A DNA stretch of 64,000 nt from AWTP1-18 sp036504515. Its GTDB lineage: Bacteria > Pseudomonadota > Gammaproteobacteria > Burkholderiales > Rhodocyclaceae. Both the position numbers and the translations under genes were made by a program. Location: the NCBI GenBank assembly GCA_036504515.1, contig DASXVA010000009.1, positions 490,942-554,941 of the forward strand, read 5' to 3'. The notes beneath the pieces are model-generated. The model was not told the DNA's origin, did not search any database, and saw only the letters and a list, made by a program, of their open reading frames with translations. Below, piece after piece: positions 26,315 through 35,226 of this stretch (position 1 is the stretch's first letter; the number at the start of each line of letters is the position of its first letter).

Positions 26315-28423
26315 CTAGATCACAAAACGGCTGGTAGCTCGTTGCAGGGCCTCGGAAATCGCACTCAACTGATGGGCGCTTTCCGAAGTAACGCGGGCCG
26401 CCTGATGGTTTTCCGCCGAAAGATGACCGACGCTTTCAATCTGCTCGGTAATAATCTCGCTAGCGTGGCGCTGCTCCTGAAGCATGGCCGAAATGTCGGC
26501 CACTAGACCGGCTACCTTGACCGCGTTACTCTGAATATCGGCAATGGAGTCACCGGCAGCACTGGCATGTACCGTACAGTCGTCTACTTCTTTGACGCTG
26601 TCTTCCATGTGATGGATGGTCGATTGCAGGCTGCTCTGAATGCCGCCAATAATAGCGACAATCTCCACGGTGGCTTGGGTAGTCCGTTCCGCCAGTTTGC
26701 GCACTTCATCCGCCACCACGGCAAAGCCACGACCCTGTTCTCCTGCCCGAGCCGCTTCAATCGCTGCGTTCAGGGCCAGCAAATTGGTCTGGTCGGCAAT
26801 TTCGCGAATGGACTGGACGACCGACGAAATCTTCTCGGATTTTTCTCCCAGAGAAATCACCGAATCAGATGAAGCGCGAACCGCCACAGCAATTTGCTGC
26901 ATGCTATCCACCGCCTGGTGAATGACTTTTGCGCCATCCTCACAGACCTGATTGGAATGGGTAGATACGGCATGGGCATCCGCAGCATTGCTGGCAACCT
27001 TGGCAATGCTTGACGATAGCTCGCCAATGGTCGCGGTGATTTTGACAGTGGACTCGCGCTGGCTTTCGGTAGAGGCGACCAACTGGTCACCGATCGTCGC
27101 CAAGCGTTCCACGTTGTCGGCCATGTCGTTGGAACGCTGGAATATCTGACCGATCAGGCGGCGTAGCTTACTTTGCAGATTTTTAAGGGTAGCTGGCAGC
27201 GTCTCGCTGTTCCCCTCCGGCGCATCAACCCGAATGGCCAGATTACCCGCAGCGACGTGATTGATGAGGCTATGGGCATAGTGGGGATCGCCAATGCGCA
27301 GCAGATTGCGCATGATGATCCAGCCTAAGAGTGCCAACACCCCCATCAGAACCGCGTTGATCAACAGCACCAGCGTATTGCCCCGGCCGACGGTCTTGTT
27401 TGCCTCCGTCTCGGTTTCCGTCACCCACTGATTCGCCACCTTGGTGGTTTTATCCACGGCAAGACGATGCTGGTCATAAAGCTGGTCCAACACAGGCATC
27501 AAAGCCTTTGCATCCTCCGTATGGCCGGCTCGAAGCGCAGGGATGAACTCCTTGTCCCGCTTTTCCAGATAGGCCTGGCCCGTGGTGTAGGTAGCCTCAA
27601 CACCCAGAGCAGCCTTGCGCTCCTCCGGCGTGTTCTGCTGCCAATAGACATGGCGTTCGTTGAACTCCTTTTCGAGGCTATTGGCTTTATCCAGCAAAGC
27701 GGGAAGCGTTGTTGAGTTTGCCGCCAGCATCTGGTGCGACAACAAGTGGGATTCCACGAGATAGACCGGCGGTGGCAGGATGTCTGCAATCAGATCCTTG
27801 CTCAGGATGACCTCATGGTAAATCGGTCCGTTGACCTGAATCCGGTGTATCAGGCCCTGCACCACGGCGCCGACCAAAAAATTGCCCAGCAGGATGGCTG
27901 CGATCAGCACCATGAACTGGCGGTGCATGGAAAGGGCCTGCATATAACGCAGGGGGTTAAGCCGTGCCAGCAATGAGCGCTGCACCACCATGCCACCGGA
28001 CAAGCCAAGAGGGGCGCCGTTACGCAACTGGGCGTAAAGCGCTTCGGCTGCTGATATCTGCTGACGGCTGGGCTTGGCCCGCATGGATGAATAGCCGACA
28101 GTACGACCATCCTCTTCAATGGGCGCCACATGGGCATGAACCCAGTAGTGGTCGCCGTTCTTGCAACGATTCTTGACCAGACCGCTCCAGGGTTTTCCTG
28201 CTTTTACAGTGTTCCACAGGTCGGCAAAAGCCTCCGGTGGCATATCGGGATGACGGACGATGTTGTGGTTCTTGCCTAACAACTCGTCCAGAGTGAAGCC
28301 ACTGATCTGGCAAAAATCCTTGTTCGCGTAGGTGATAACGCCTTTGAGGTCAGTCTTGGTGACGATGGTGGATTCATCGTCGAGCACAACCTCTCGTCCG
28401 CTGACGGGCAGGTTGTTCTTCAT
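26315..28423 (-). CDS. Methyl-accepting chemotaxis protein with N-terminal PAS domain
   Basis: The 702-residue receptor starts with an Aer-like PAS domain (about 18-125, VITYANKDFCQISGFTLDELLG and KNGDHYWVHAHVAPI). A transmembrane helix (about 170-195), a periplasmic helical region of about 160 residues, a second helix (about 355-378), a HAMP domain and a cytoplasmic signalling domain follow, the last with the invariant tip sequence in IREIADQTNLLALNAAIEAA. It probably senses redox or ligand state and controls CheA. The combination of PAS and a periplasmic sensor distinguishes it from E. coli Aer. A GGAG lies 8 bases before the chosen ATG. Confidence 0.9.
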   Translation of the reverse strand: MKNNLPVSGREVVLDDESTIVTKTDLKGVITYANKDFCQISGFTLDELLGKNHNIVRHPDMPPEAFADLWNTVKAGKPWSGLVKNRCKNGDHYWVHAHVAPIEEDGRTVGYSSMRAKPSRQQISAAEALYAQLRNGAPLGLSGGMVVQRSLLARLNPLRYMQALSMHRQFMVLIAAILLGNFLVGAVVQGLIHRIQVNGPIYHEVILSKDLIADILPPPVYLVESHLLSHQMLAANSTTLPALLDKANSLEKEFNERHVYWQQNTPEERKAALGVEATYTTGQAYLEKRDKEFIPALRAGHTEDAKALMPVLDQLYDQHRLAVDKTTKVANQWVTETETEANKTVGRGNTLVLLINAVLMGVLALLGWIIMRNLLRIGDPHYAHSLINHVAAGNLAIRVDAPEGNSETLPATLKNLQSKLRRLIGQIFQRSNDMADNVERLATIGDQLVASTESQRESTVKITATIGELSSSIAKVASNAADAHAVSTHSNQVCEDGAKVIHQAVDSMQQIAVAVRASSDSVISLGEKSEKISSVVQSIREIADQTNLLALNAAIEAARAGEQGRGFAVVADEVRKLAERTTQATVEIVAIIGGIQSSLQSTIHHMEDSVKEVDDCTVHASAAGDSIADIQSNAVKVAGLVADISAMLQEQRHASEIITEQIESVGHLSAENHQAARVTSESAHQLSAISEALQRATSRFVI

Positions 28424-28503
28424 GGCAAGCTCCTTGGATTGTCTCAATCAGCGCAAAGCGCACTGTCATTGAAACGACATAGCAAGAAGAACGCCATTAC
28501 CCC

Positions 28504-28545
28504 AGAAAAGCTCTCGGGTTTTCAATTACCTTAAGTGAAAACCCG
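28504..28545 (-). terminator. Putative terminator of the gcv-alkB operon
   Basis: On the minus strand CGGGTTTTC pairs with GAAAACCCG (plus positions 28515-28523 and 28537-28545) around a 13-base loop that contains the alkB stop codon, followed by AGAGCTTTTC. A reasonable but imperfect intrinsic terminator. Confidence 0.5.
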
Positions 28546-29115
28546 GCGAAAGGTCAGATTGATGCGGGCTCCCGAAGACTCGGGTTCCGTAAGGATGGCA
28601 TGTTCCCAATCTCGTTGCAGGGGTGGTGCCATCAATAACAAGGTGCCAGATTGCAGTGGAACCGACAGAATGTCGGCCGATAGATCATTTTTAGTACGCA
28701 ACAGAAAATGGCGTATTGCACCGAGGCTGAGGGAAGCAATGACCGGGGCAGGCCCCAGATCAGGCTCGTCATCGGCATGCCAACCCACGGCATCTTGGCT
28801 GTCTCGATAAAGATTGATCAGCACGGCATTGAAGTCGGTATTGCAAAGGCGCTCAACCTGTTGTTTGAGGGCGAGCAAGGTCGGCGTCCAGAGGTGGGAG
28901 TTCAGCAGATTGGCTGCGTAACGGTATTCCACACCCGGGTCGGCAAACCAGGCCTGACGTCGAGGCAAGGGAAAGCGGCGCCCCGCGGCGAGATAACTGC
29001 CGTCATTCCAGGGCACCTGGGCCAACAATTCCTCGAACAGAGTTAGGGCTATTGCCTCATCCAGCATTTGAGCGGTGCTCAACAGGGGCAATGCTGGAAG
29101 TGGCGTTAATTTCAT
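28531..29115 (-). CDS. alkB: AlkB-type 2-oxoglutarate/Fe(II) nucleic-acid demethylase
   Basis: The 194-residue protein shows the AlkB core: NAVLINLYRDSQDAVGWHAD with iron ligands His113 and Asp115, a second His at 172 (WEHAI), and the 2-oxoglutarate-binding RINLTFR (Arg184, Arg190). The sequence is of the ALKBH2/3-like class. It removes alkyl lesions from bases by oxidative demethylation. It starts in an ATGA overlap with the upstream hypothetical gene, placing it at the end of the glycine-cleavage operon. No Ada box or other damage signal is seen. Confidence 0.9.
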   Translation of the reverse strand: MKLTPLPALPLLSTAQMLDEAIALTLFEELLAQVPWNDGSYLAAGRRFPLPRRQAWFADPGVEYRYAANLLNSHLWTPTLLALKQQVERLCNTDFNAVLINLYRDSQDAVGWHADDEPDLGPAPVIASLSLGAIRHFLLRTKNDLSADILSVPLQSGTLLLMAPPLQRDWEHAILTEPESSGARINLTFRRVFT

Positions 29116-29672
29116 GGGGACGGCAGTGGAATGAAACTGAATTCTTCAGCCGCTTCCCTGCGCAACAGGCTTTCAAGAGGTATTCGCTGTTGCTGCCAAC
29201 GCAGGAACAGGCTGCCGAATCCTGTGGCCATCTGCGTCAACAAATCATCATCGGATGCGGGATGCCCGTCGGCATTTTCCATACAGGCCAGCAGGGCAGG
29301 CAAGTCCCGGTCATCCAGCAGGGCAGGGCCATGCTCGCAAAGCAAGAGCAGATTGCCTTCCTCATCCAGCAACGCCCGTTCAAGGTTCTGGACAGCAAGG
29401 CCTGTATGGGTGACCAGGCTGGATTCATTGGCAAGCCGCAGCACCCAGGGCGCGTAATCAAGTTCGACGAAAACCTTTTGCGGGCCATTCTGGACAAACC
29501 AGTTGCCCATCTCGTCATGGCTGTAATTGCGCTGAAGGAATGTCTCCAGGCCACCGTGCCGTACCGGCTCTCCCTGCAGCCGCCATTGCCCGCGACGATC
29601 CAGGCTCAACCAGCCGTAACAGGCAGGTACATCTGGCCATTTGATCATCGCGGTGCGAACGGCGTCATCCAT
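29112..29672 (-). CDS. Conserved hypothetical protein between gcvP and alkB
   Basis: This 186-residue acidic, soluble protein has no signal peptide, membrane helix or known catalytic motif. Recognisable features are CYGWLSLDRRGQWRLQGEPV near residue 18, and HEMG/WFVQNGPQKVFVELDY in the middle, reminiscent of short conserved proteobacterial proteins of unknown function. The ATG lies 6 bases after the gcvP stop; a TTG directly at the stop is an alternative. It ends in an ATGA overlap with alkB. Location suggests co-expression with glycine cleavage, but no role can be inferred. Confidence 0.78.
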   Translation of the reverse strand: MDDAVRTAMIKWPDVPACYGWLSLDRRGQWRLQGEPVRHGGLETFLQRNYSHDEMGNWFVQNGPQKVFVELDYAPWVLRLANESSLVTHTGLAVQNLERALLDEEGNLLLLCEHGPALLDDRDLPALLACMENADGHPASDDDLLTQMATGFGSLFLRWQQQRIPLESLLRREAAEEFSFIPLPSP

Positions 29673-29678
29673 AGGCAA

Positions 29679-32537
29679 TCAGCTACTGTAGTTCTCCAGG
29701 GGCGGGCAGGCGCAGAACAGATGACGATCGCCATAGACGTCATCAATACGATTGACCGAGGGCCAGAACTTGTTGTCCGCCACCCAGGACAGGGGGAATA
29801 CGGCGATCTCTCGGCTGTAGGGTCTGTCCCACTCGCCCACCACGTCGGCCTGGGTATGGGGCGCATGCTTGAGGGGATTGTTGTCGGCAGGCCATTCGCC
29901 GCGTTCCACCTTGCTGATTTCGCCACGAATGGAAACCATGGCAGCGATGAAACGATCCAGTTCGTCCTTGGACTCGGACTCGGTGGGTTCCACCATCAAG
30001 GTACCGGCCACAGGGAAACTCACCGTCGGCGCGTGAAAACCGTAGTCCATCAGCCGCTTGGCCACATCGGTTTCGCTGATGCCGGTAGCGGCTTTGAGAG
30101 GGCGCAGGTCAAGGATGCATTCGTGGGCGACGCGGCCCTTGCTGCCACGGTAGAGCACCGGATAGTAGTCCTGCAATTTCGCCGCCACATAGTTGGCGTT
30201 GAGGATGGCCACTTCCGTGGCCCGCTTGAGACCCTTGCCGCCCAGCATGGCGATGTACATCCAGGAAATGGGCAGGATGGAAGCCGAACCGAAAGGAGCA
30301 GCGGAAACCGCACTCTGGCCTTTGTTGGTGCGATTGCTGTCGCCAGTGGCCTGCACTGCGTGGTCGGCCATGAAGGGCGCCAGATGGGCCTTGAGGCCGA
30401 TAGGCCCCATGCCCGGTCCGCCACCGCCGTGGGGGATGGCAAAGGTCTTGTGCAGGTTCATGTGGCTAACATCGGCGCCGATGAAGCCGGGGCTGGTATA
30501 GCCCACCTGGGCGTTGAGGTTGGCACCGTCCATATAAACCTGACCGCCCTGTTGATGAACGATGGCGCAGATGTCGCGAATGGCTTCTTCAAACACACCA
30601 TGGGTGGAAGGGTAGGTGATCATCAGGCAGGCCAGATTGGCGCCGTACTGCTCGGCCTTGGCCTTGAGGTCGGCCACGTCTACATTGCCGTTTTCATCGC
30701 AATCCACCACCACCACGTCCAGACCGCACATCTGGGCGGTGGCCGGGTTGGTGCCGTGGGCAGACTTGGGAATCAGGCAGATATTGCGCTGGGATTCGCC
30801 ATGACTGGCGTGATAACGACGGATTGACACCAGCCCGGCGTATTCACCCTGGGCACCGGAGTTGGGCTGCATGCAGATGGCGTCAAAGCCGGTAATGGTC
30901 TTCAGCCAGCTATCGAGGCCACGGATCATTTCCAGGTAGCCGGCCCCTTGTGCCACCGGGGCGAAGGGATGGATGTCGCCGAACTCGCGCCAGGTGACGG
31001 GAATCATCTCGCTGGTCGCATTGAGCTTCATGGTGCAGGAACCCAGGGAGATCATGGAGTGATCCAGGGCCAGATCGCGATTTTGCAGGCGCTTCAGGTA
31101 GCGCAGCATTTCGTGTTCGGTGTGGTGCGTGTTGAACACCGGGTGGGCGAGGATGGCGTCGTTGCGGAAGAGGGCGGCAACAGGACTTGTTGCTACGGCA
31201 TCCAGAGCTTCGATATCCGCTACCTTGCCCGTGATGGCCTGGATCAGCACGGCCACATCGCTGCGGGTGGTTTTCTCGTTGAGGGAAATACCGCGCACGC
31301 CCTCGGCGACGATACGCAGATTAAAACCGGCCACCTCCTTGTTAGTAGCGACTTGCAGGGTGTCGAACCAGGTCTTGTTCAGCACCGACACACCGGCCTG
31401 TTGCAGCCCCGCAGCGAGAATGCAGGTCAATCGGTGGATGCGGTCCGCAATTGTTTTGAGACCTTCCGGGCCGTGATAAACGGCGTACATGCCGGCCATA
31501 TTGGCCAACAGCACCTGGGAGGTACAGATGTTGGAGTTGGCCTTTTCACGGCGGATGTGCTGCTCTCGGGTTTGCAGGGCCATGCGGTAGACGCGCTTGC
31601 CCCGGGCGTCGACAGAAACACCGATGATGCGGCCGGGCACGCTACGCTTATGTTCGTCCTTGCAGGCGAAGAAGGCGGCATGGGGACCACCGAAGCCCAT
31701 AGGAATACCGAAGCGCTGGCTGCTGCCGAGAGCGATGTCGGCACCCATGGCACCGGGGGACTTGAGCAGAACCAGGGCCATCAAGTCCGTAGCCACCGCG
31801 CTAATGGCGCCTTTCGCCTTGAGAGCAGCAATAGTTGCGGTGAGGTCCGTCACCTCGCCTTTGTCGTTGGGGTATTGCAGCAGCGCACCGAAAACGTCGG
31901 CATCGGCGGCCTGTCCTACCGAGCCGAAGACCAAATCAAACCCGAAATAGCCGGCCCGGGTTTTCACTACATCGATGGTCTGGGGGAAGCAAGCCTCATC
32001 CACGAAGAAAGCATTGCTCTTGGCTTTGCTGATACGGCGCGCCATGGCCATGGCTTCGGCGGCGGCAGTGGCTTCGTCCAGCAGGGAGGCATTGGCCAGT
32101 TCCATGCCGGTCAGGTCCATCACGGTCTGTTGGTAGTTCATCAGCGCTTCCAACCGGCCCTGGGCTACTTCGGCCTGATAGGGGGTGTAGGCGGTGTACC
32201 AACCGGGGTTTTCCAGCACGTTGCGCAGGATCACCGTCGGCGTCAGGGTCTCGTGGTAGCCCATGCCGATCAGGGATTTACGTACCTCGTTCTTCGCCGC
32301 AATGGCCTTCAGGTCCGCCAGGGCTTCATGCTCGCGGCGCGGGGCGGGCAGCGGCAGATCGGCGGGCAAGCGGATCGCCGCCGGAATGGTCTGGGCCATC
32401 AGTTCATCAATGTTGGCAGCACCGATAGCAGCCAGCATTGCAGCGATTTCATTGCCATTGGAGCCGATGTGGCGGGCGATGAATTCGTCGGATTGTTCGA
32501 GGGAAACGAGAGAAGCGGGGGAGGACGTGGTGGTCAC
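29679..32537 (-). CDS. gcvP: Glycine dehydrogenase (decarboxylating), P protein
   Basis: The product of about 952 residues is a full-length fused P protein. It has an N-terminal half (EFIARHIGSNGNEIAAML) and a C-terminal half with the pyridoxal-phosphate lysine in SHMNLHKTFAIPHGGGGPG and the glycine-rich loop. It decarboxylates glycine and loads the aminomethyl group on GcvH. The start is uncertain: the GTG at 32537 has GGAA upstream and gives MTTTSSPASL; another GTG at 32564 sits inside a hairpin without a Shine-Dalgarno. It lies downstream of gcvH in a glycine-riboswitch operon. Confidence 0.94.
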   Translation of the reverse strand: MTTTSSPASLVSLEQSDEFIARHIGSNGNEIAAMLAAIGAANIDELMAQTIPAAIRLPADLPLPAPRREHEALADLKAIAAKNEVRKSLIGMGYHETLTPTVILRNVLENPGWYTAYTPYQAEVAQGRLEALMNYQQTVMDLTGMELANASLLDEATAAAEAMAMARRISKAKSNAFFVDEACFPQTIDVVKTRAGYFGFDLVFGSVGQAADADVFGALLQYPNDKGEVTDLTATIAALKAKGAISAVATDLMALVLLKSPGAMGADIALGSSQRFGIPMGFGGPHAAFFACKDEHKRSVPGRIIGVSVDARGKRVYRMALQTREQHIRREKANSNICTSQVLLANMAGMYAVYHGPEGLKTIADRIHRLTCILAAGLQQAGVSVLNKTWFDTLQVATNKEVAGFNLRIVAEGVRGISLNEKTTRSDVAVLIQAITGKVADIEALDAVATSPVAALFRNDAILAHPVFNTHHTEHEMLRYLKRLQNRDLALDHSMISLGSCTMKLNATSEMIPVTWREFGDIHPFAPVAQGAGYLEMIRGLDSWLKTITGFDAICMQPNSGAQGEYAGLVSIRRYHASHGESQRNICLIPKSAHGTNPATAQMCGLDVVVVDCDENGNVDVADLKAKAEQYGANLACLMITYPSTHGVFEEAIRDICAIVHQQGGQVYMDGANLNAQVGYTSPGFIGADVSHMNLHKTFAIPHGGGGPGMGPIGLKAHLAPFMADHAVQATGDSNRTNKGQSAVSAAPFGSASILPISWMYIAMLGGKGLKRATEVAILNANYVAAKLQDYYPVLYRGSKGRVAHECILDLRPLKAATGISETDVAKRLMDYGFHAPTVSFPVAGTLMVEPTESESKDELDRFIAAMVSIRGEISKVERGEWPADNNPLKHAPHTQADVVGEWDRPYSREIAVFPLSWVADNKFWPSVNRIDDVYGDRHLFCACPPLENYSS

Positions 32538-32561
32538 GGCAGGGGTTCCAGCAGAGAGCGC

Positions 32562-32577
32562 CACGCCGAACGGCGTG
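32562..32577. repeat. Inverted repeat in the gcvH-gcvP spacer
   Basis: CACGCCG-AA-CGGCGTG is a perfect 7-bp stem with a 2-base gap just upstream of the gcvP start (inside it if the upstream GTG is used). It may modulate P-protein translation or processing of the operon mRNA; there is no direct evidence for either. Confidence 0.4.
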
Positions 32578-32594
32578 ACGCAGATTGAAGATGA

Positions 32595-32975
32595 TCAGTC
32601 GTTGGCGACGGCGTCATAGCCGGCTGCATCCAGCAAGCCATCCAGTTCGGCAATGTTGCTGGGCTTGATCTTGAACAGCCAGGTGCCGTAGGCATCGGCA
32701 TTGATGCTTTCCGGCACATCCACGGCAATGCCGTTGGATTCAATGATTTCGCCGGAAATGGGGGCATAGATGTCGGAGGCGGCCTTGACCGATTCCACTA
32801 CAGCCACTTCCTGACCGGCCTTCACCACGCGGCCCGCTTCGGGCAATTCAAGGAAAACCACGTCACCCAGAGCTTCCTGGGCGTGGTCGGTAATGCCCAC
32901 GGTCACGGTGCCGTCGGCTTCCAGCTTGGCCCACTCGTGGGATTTGGCGTATTTAAGATTGGCGGGGGTCGTCAT
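32595..32975 (-). CDS. gcvH: Glycine cleavage system H protein
   Basis: The 126-residue lipoyl carrier shows KYAKSHEWAKLEADGTVTVG at the start and the lipoylation-site lysine in VVESVKAASDIYAPI (Lys of VKAAS at about 64). It shuttles the aminomethyl group between P, T and L proteins. It begins one base after the gcvT stop, a tight operon arrangement. The length matches the family (about 125-130). Confidence 0.96.
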   Translation of the reverse strand: MTTPANLKYAKSHEWAKLEADGTVTVGITDHAQEALGDVVFLELPEAGRVVKAGQEVAVVESVKAASDIYAPISGEIIESNGIAVDVPESINADAYGTWLFKIKPSNIAELDGLLDAAGYDAVAND

Positions 32976-32976
32976 T

Positions 32977-34086
32977 TCATTTCTCCTGGATCAAAGATTT
33001 TCCGTTGCGGGCAAAGGGCGGTTTTACCACCTTTGCGTTAAGTGCTTTATCGCGGATTTTCACTTGTACTGTGTCACCAAGCTGGACGCCAACCGGGACC
33101 CGGGCCAGGGCCACAGAAAGGCCCAAGGTGGGGGCAAAGCTGCCACTGGTGGTCTCGCCTTCACCTTGGGCCGTGATGACCGCTTGATGGGCCCGCAGTA
33201 CACCGCGATCTTGCAGGACAAGGCCGACAAAGGTGCGTTTGGGCGGCGTGGTTTCCAGGGCTTTACGGCCGATGAAGTCACGGCCCCCATCCTTGAAGTC
33301 CACCGTCCAGGTCAGACCGGATTCCAGCGGATTGACGCGCTCATCCATGTCCTGCCCGTAAAGGTTCATACCGGCTTCCAAGCGCAGGGTATCCCGGGCA
33401 CCGAGGCCGCAAGGAACAACGCCCACCGCTTGCAGGGCAGCCCAAACTCCTGCGGCTTCATCAACGGGAACAGCAATTTCAAAGCCATCCTCCCCGGTGT
33501 AGCCGGTGCGGGCGATCAACCATTCGCTAAGGTCAGCGCCTTCACCGGCAACCCATTCGGTCGCCTGAAAAGGGGAGAGCAGTACGGTTTTGGCCCGGGC
33601 TACGGGAAAGGCCATCCAGAAACGTTCTCGTGCATTGGGGCCTTGTACGGCAATCATGGCCAGATCGCGACGGGGAGTCAGTTCGGCGTTGAAGCCAGTG
33701 ATCTGCTGACGCATCCAGGCCAGATCCTTGTCGGCGGTGCCGGCATTGACCACGATGCGATAACGTTCTGGCGCGAGGAAATAGACGATCAGGTCGTCGA
33801 TGACGCCGCCGTCTTCCTGAAGCATGCAGGAATAGAGGGCTTTGCCTTCCACGGTGAGTTTGGCGCAGTCGTTGGCCAGCAAGTGGCGCAGAAAGGGCAG
33901 GGCATCAGCACCGACCAGATCAATGCCGAGCATGTGGGACACGTCGAACATGCCCGCATCCTTGCGCACGATATGGTGTTCTTCAAGTTGGGAGCCGTAG
34001 TGGATGGGCATATCCCAGCCGGCGAAATCCACCATCTTGCCGTTGGCGGCGACGTGGGTGTCGTAAAGGGGCGTTCTTTGAGCCAT
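32977..34086 (-). CDS. gcvT: Glycine cleavage system aminomethyltransferase (T protein)
   Basis: The 369-residue protein has the GcvT opening RTPLYDTHVAANGKMVDFAG, the folate-binding DVSHM motif, and the glycine-cleavage C-terminal barrel (VGLVLQDRGVLRAHQAV). It transfers the methylene group to tetrahydrofolate. The ATG giving MAQRTPLYD was chosen: an upstream in-frame ATG at 34131 lies within the riboswitch terminator hairpin and cannot be the start. This is the first gene of a gcvT-gcvH-gcvP unit controlled by glycine. Confidence 0.96.
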   Translation of the reverse strand: MAQRTPLYDTHVAANGKMVDFAGWDMPIHYGSQLEEHHIVRKDAGMFDVSHMLGIDLVGADALPFLRHLLANDCAKLTVEGKALYSCMLQEDGGVIDDLIVYFLAPERYRIVVNAGTADKDLAWMRQQITGFNAELTPRRDLAMIAVQGPNARERFWMAFPVARAKTVLLSPFQATEWVAGEGADLSEWLIARTGYTGEDGFEIAVPVDEAAGVWAALQAVGVVPCGLGARDTLRLEAGMNLYGQDMDERVNPLESGLTWTVDFKDGGRDFIGRKALETTPPKRTFVGLVLQDRGVLRAHQAVITAQGEGETTSGSFAPTLGLSVALARVPVGVQLGDTVQVKIRDKALNAKVVKPPFARNGKSLIQEK

Positions 34087-34098
34087 GGTCTGTCCCAG

Positions 34099-34136
34099 CA
34101 AAGAAAAAGGGGCACGGACCAAACGATCCATGCCCC
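34099..34136 (-). terminator. Riboswitch expression-platform terminator
   Basis: On the minus strand GGGGCATGGATC and GGTCCGTGCCCC form a 12-bp stem (two G-U pairs) with a GTTT loop, followed by TTTTTCTTTG. It lies between the second glycine aptamer and gcvT and would stop transcription when the aptamers are empty. Confidence 0.88.
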
Positions 34137-34315
34137 ATCTGTCCTTGTACCTGAGAGATTTTCCGGCGCGCTGAATGCGCCAGGTGCCCCGTCGGTGGGT
34201 GAGTCCTGCTCACCGCTCTCCAGATTTTCACTACCTTGTCGGCCCTTTTGCCTGAGCGATTCCTGGGGGTTGCGCCTTCGGCGGCAGTCTGTTGCACCTG
34301 CTCTCTCCCGACAAT
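34137..34315 (-). promoter_or_regulatory. Tandem glycine riboswitch upstream of gcvT
   Basis: Two glycine aptamers are visible on the minus strand. The first (about 34312-34238) has CGGGAGAG, CGCCGAAGGCGCAA and CTCAGGCAAAAGG; the second (about 34224-34138) has CTGGAGAGCGG, ACCGACGGGGCA and TCTCAGGTACAAGGACAG. Short linker bases join them, as in the known cooperative tandem class. The terminator just downstream implies a transcription-level ON switch: glycine binding should prevent termination and allow gcvT-gcvH-gcvP expression. Confidence 0.93.
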
Positions 34316-34374
34316 GGGCGCGGATTATCCATGGATAGCGAGGGCAGGGCAAGCCCGGCTGTTAGAATCGGCAA

Positions 34375-35211
34375 ATGATCAATGCCGACCTTCATTGCCA
34401 CTCCACCGTTTCCGACGGCCTACTGACGCCGACAGAGGTTGTTCGCCGCGCCGCACTAAACGGGGTTCAGTTGCTGGCCCTGACCGATCACGACGAAATC
34501 GGCGGACTGGAAGAAGCTGCTGACGAAGCCGCCATTTGTGGCGTTCCCTTCATCAACGGTGCGGAAATTTCCATTTCCTGGGGAGATGATCTGACGATTC
34601 ATATCGTTGGCTTGGGCTTTGATCGTCATAACAAAGCCTTGGTCGAAGGCTTGGCTAAGGTCCGCGGCGGTCGCGATGGCCGTGCCCATCGTATTGCCGA
34701 GGCGCTGGACAAAGTCGGTATTCATGACGCCTATCAGGGTGCTCTTAAATTTGCCGGCAATCCGGCCCTGATCAGCCGCTCCCACTTTGCCCGTTACATT
34801 GTGGAACTGGGCTTGGTGAAGGAAGTCAAAAATGTCTTCGATTATTGGCTAGCCAAAGGTAAACCCGGTTACGTTCCCCATTCTTGGGCAAGCTTGGAGG
34901 AGGCCTTGGACTGGATTCACGGCGCCGGCGGTGTTGCGGTCATGGCCCATCCTGGCCGTTATCGTGCCAGCCGAGACGAGTTGCGCAAGATTTTTGATGC
35001 TTTCAAGGCCTTGGGTGGCGAAGCCATTGAGGTTCTGTCCGGCTCCCAGGGACCTGCCGACACCCATGAGTTTGCCAAAATTGCACGGGAATACGGGTTT
35101 CTCGCATCCCGTGCTTCTGATTTCCACGGACCCGGCGAAAGCTGGGTCGACCTGGGCAAAATGCCTGCACTACCTGAAGGATTAACACCCGTCTGGTCGC
35201 GCCTGATCTGA
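34375..35211 (+). CDS. rnm: PHP-domain exoribonuclease (RNase AM/YciV type)
   Basis: The 278-residue protein is a PHP-superfamily metallohydrolase: DLHCHSTVSDG (His7, His9), LTDHDEIGG, GAEIS, MAHPGRY and ASDFHGPG supply the trinuclear metal ligands. Length and order match E. coli YciV (Rnm), a 5'-3' exonuclease that trims 5' ends of rRNAs and degrades pNp-type nucleotides. The partner gene yciO follows 15 bp downstream as in E. coli, which supports the assignment. It is divergent from the glycine riboswitch and shares a short upstream region with it. Confidence 0.9.
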   Translation: MINADLHCHSTVSDGLLTPTEVVRRAALNGVQLLALTDHDEIGGLEEAADEAAICGVPFINGAEISISWGDDLTIHIVGLGFDRHNKALVEGLAKVRGGRDGRAHRIAEALDKVGIHDAYQGALKFAGNPALISRSHFARYIVELGLVKEVKNVFDYWLAKGKPGYVPHSWASLEEALDWIHGAGGVAVMAHPGRYRASRDELRKIFDAFKALGGEAIEVLSGSQGPADTHEFAKIAREYGFLASRASDFHGPGESWVDLGKMPALPEGLTPVWSRLI

Positions 35212-35226
35212 TTTTATTAACGAACG

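Noticed and set aside
29052..32588. Long plus-strand frames opposite gcvP and its downstream gene
   Set aside because: Antisense shadows of gcvP; no recognisable motif, and composition typical of reversed GC-rich coding sequence.
34087..34131. Upstream in-frame ATG that would lengthen gcvT
   Set aside because: It falls inside the riboswitch terminator hairpin; homologues begin at MAQRTPLYD.
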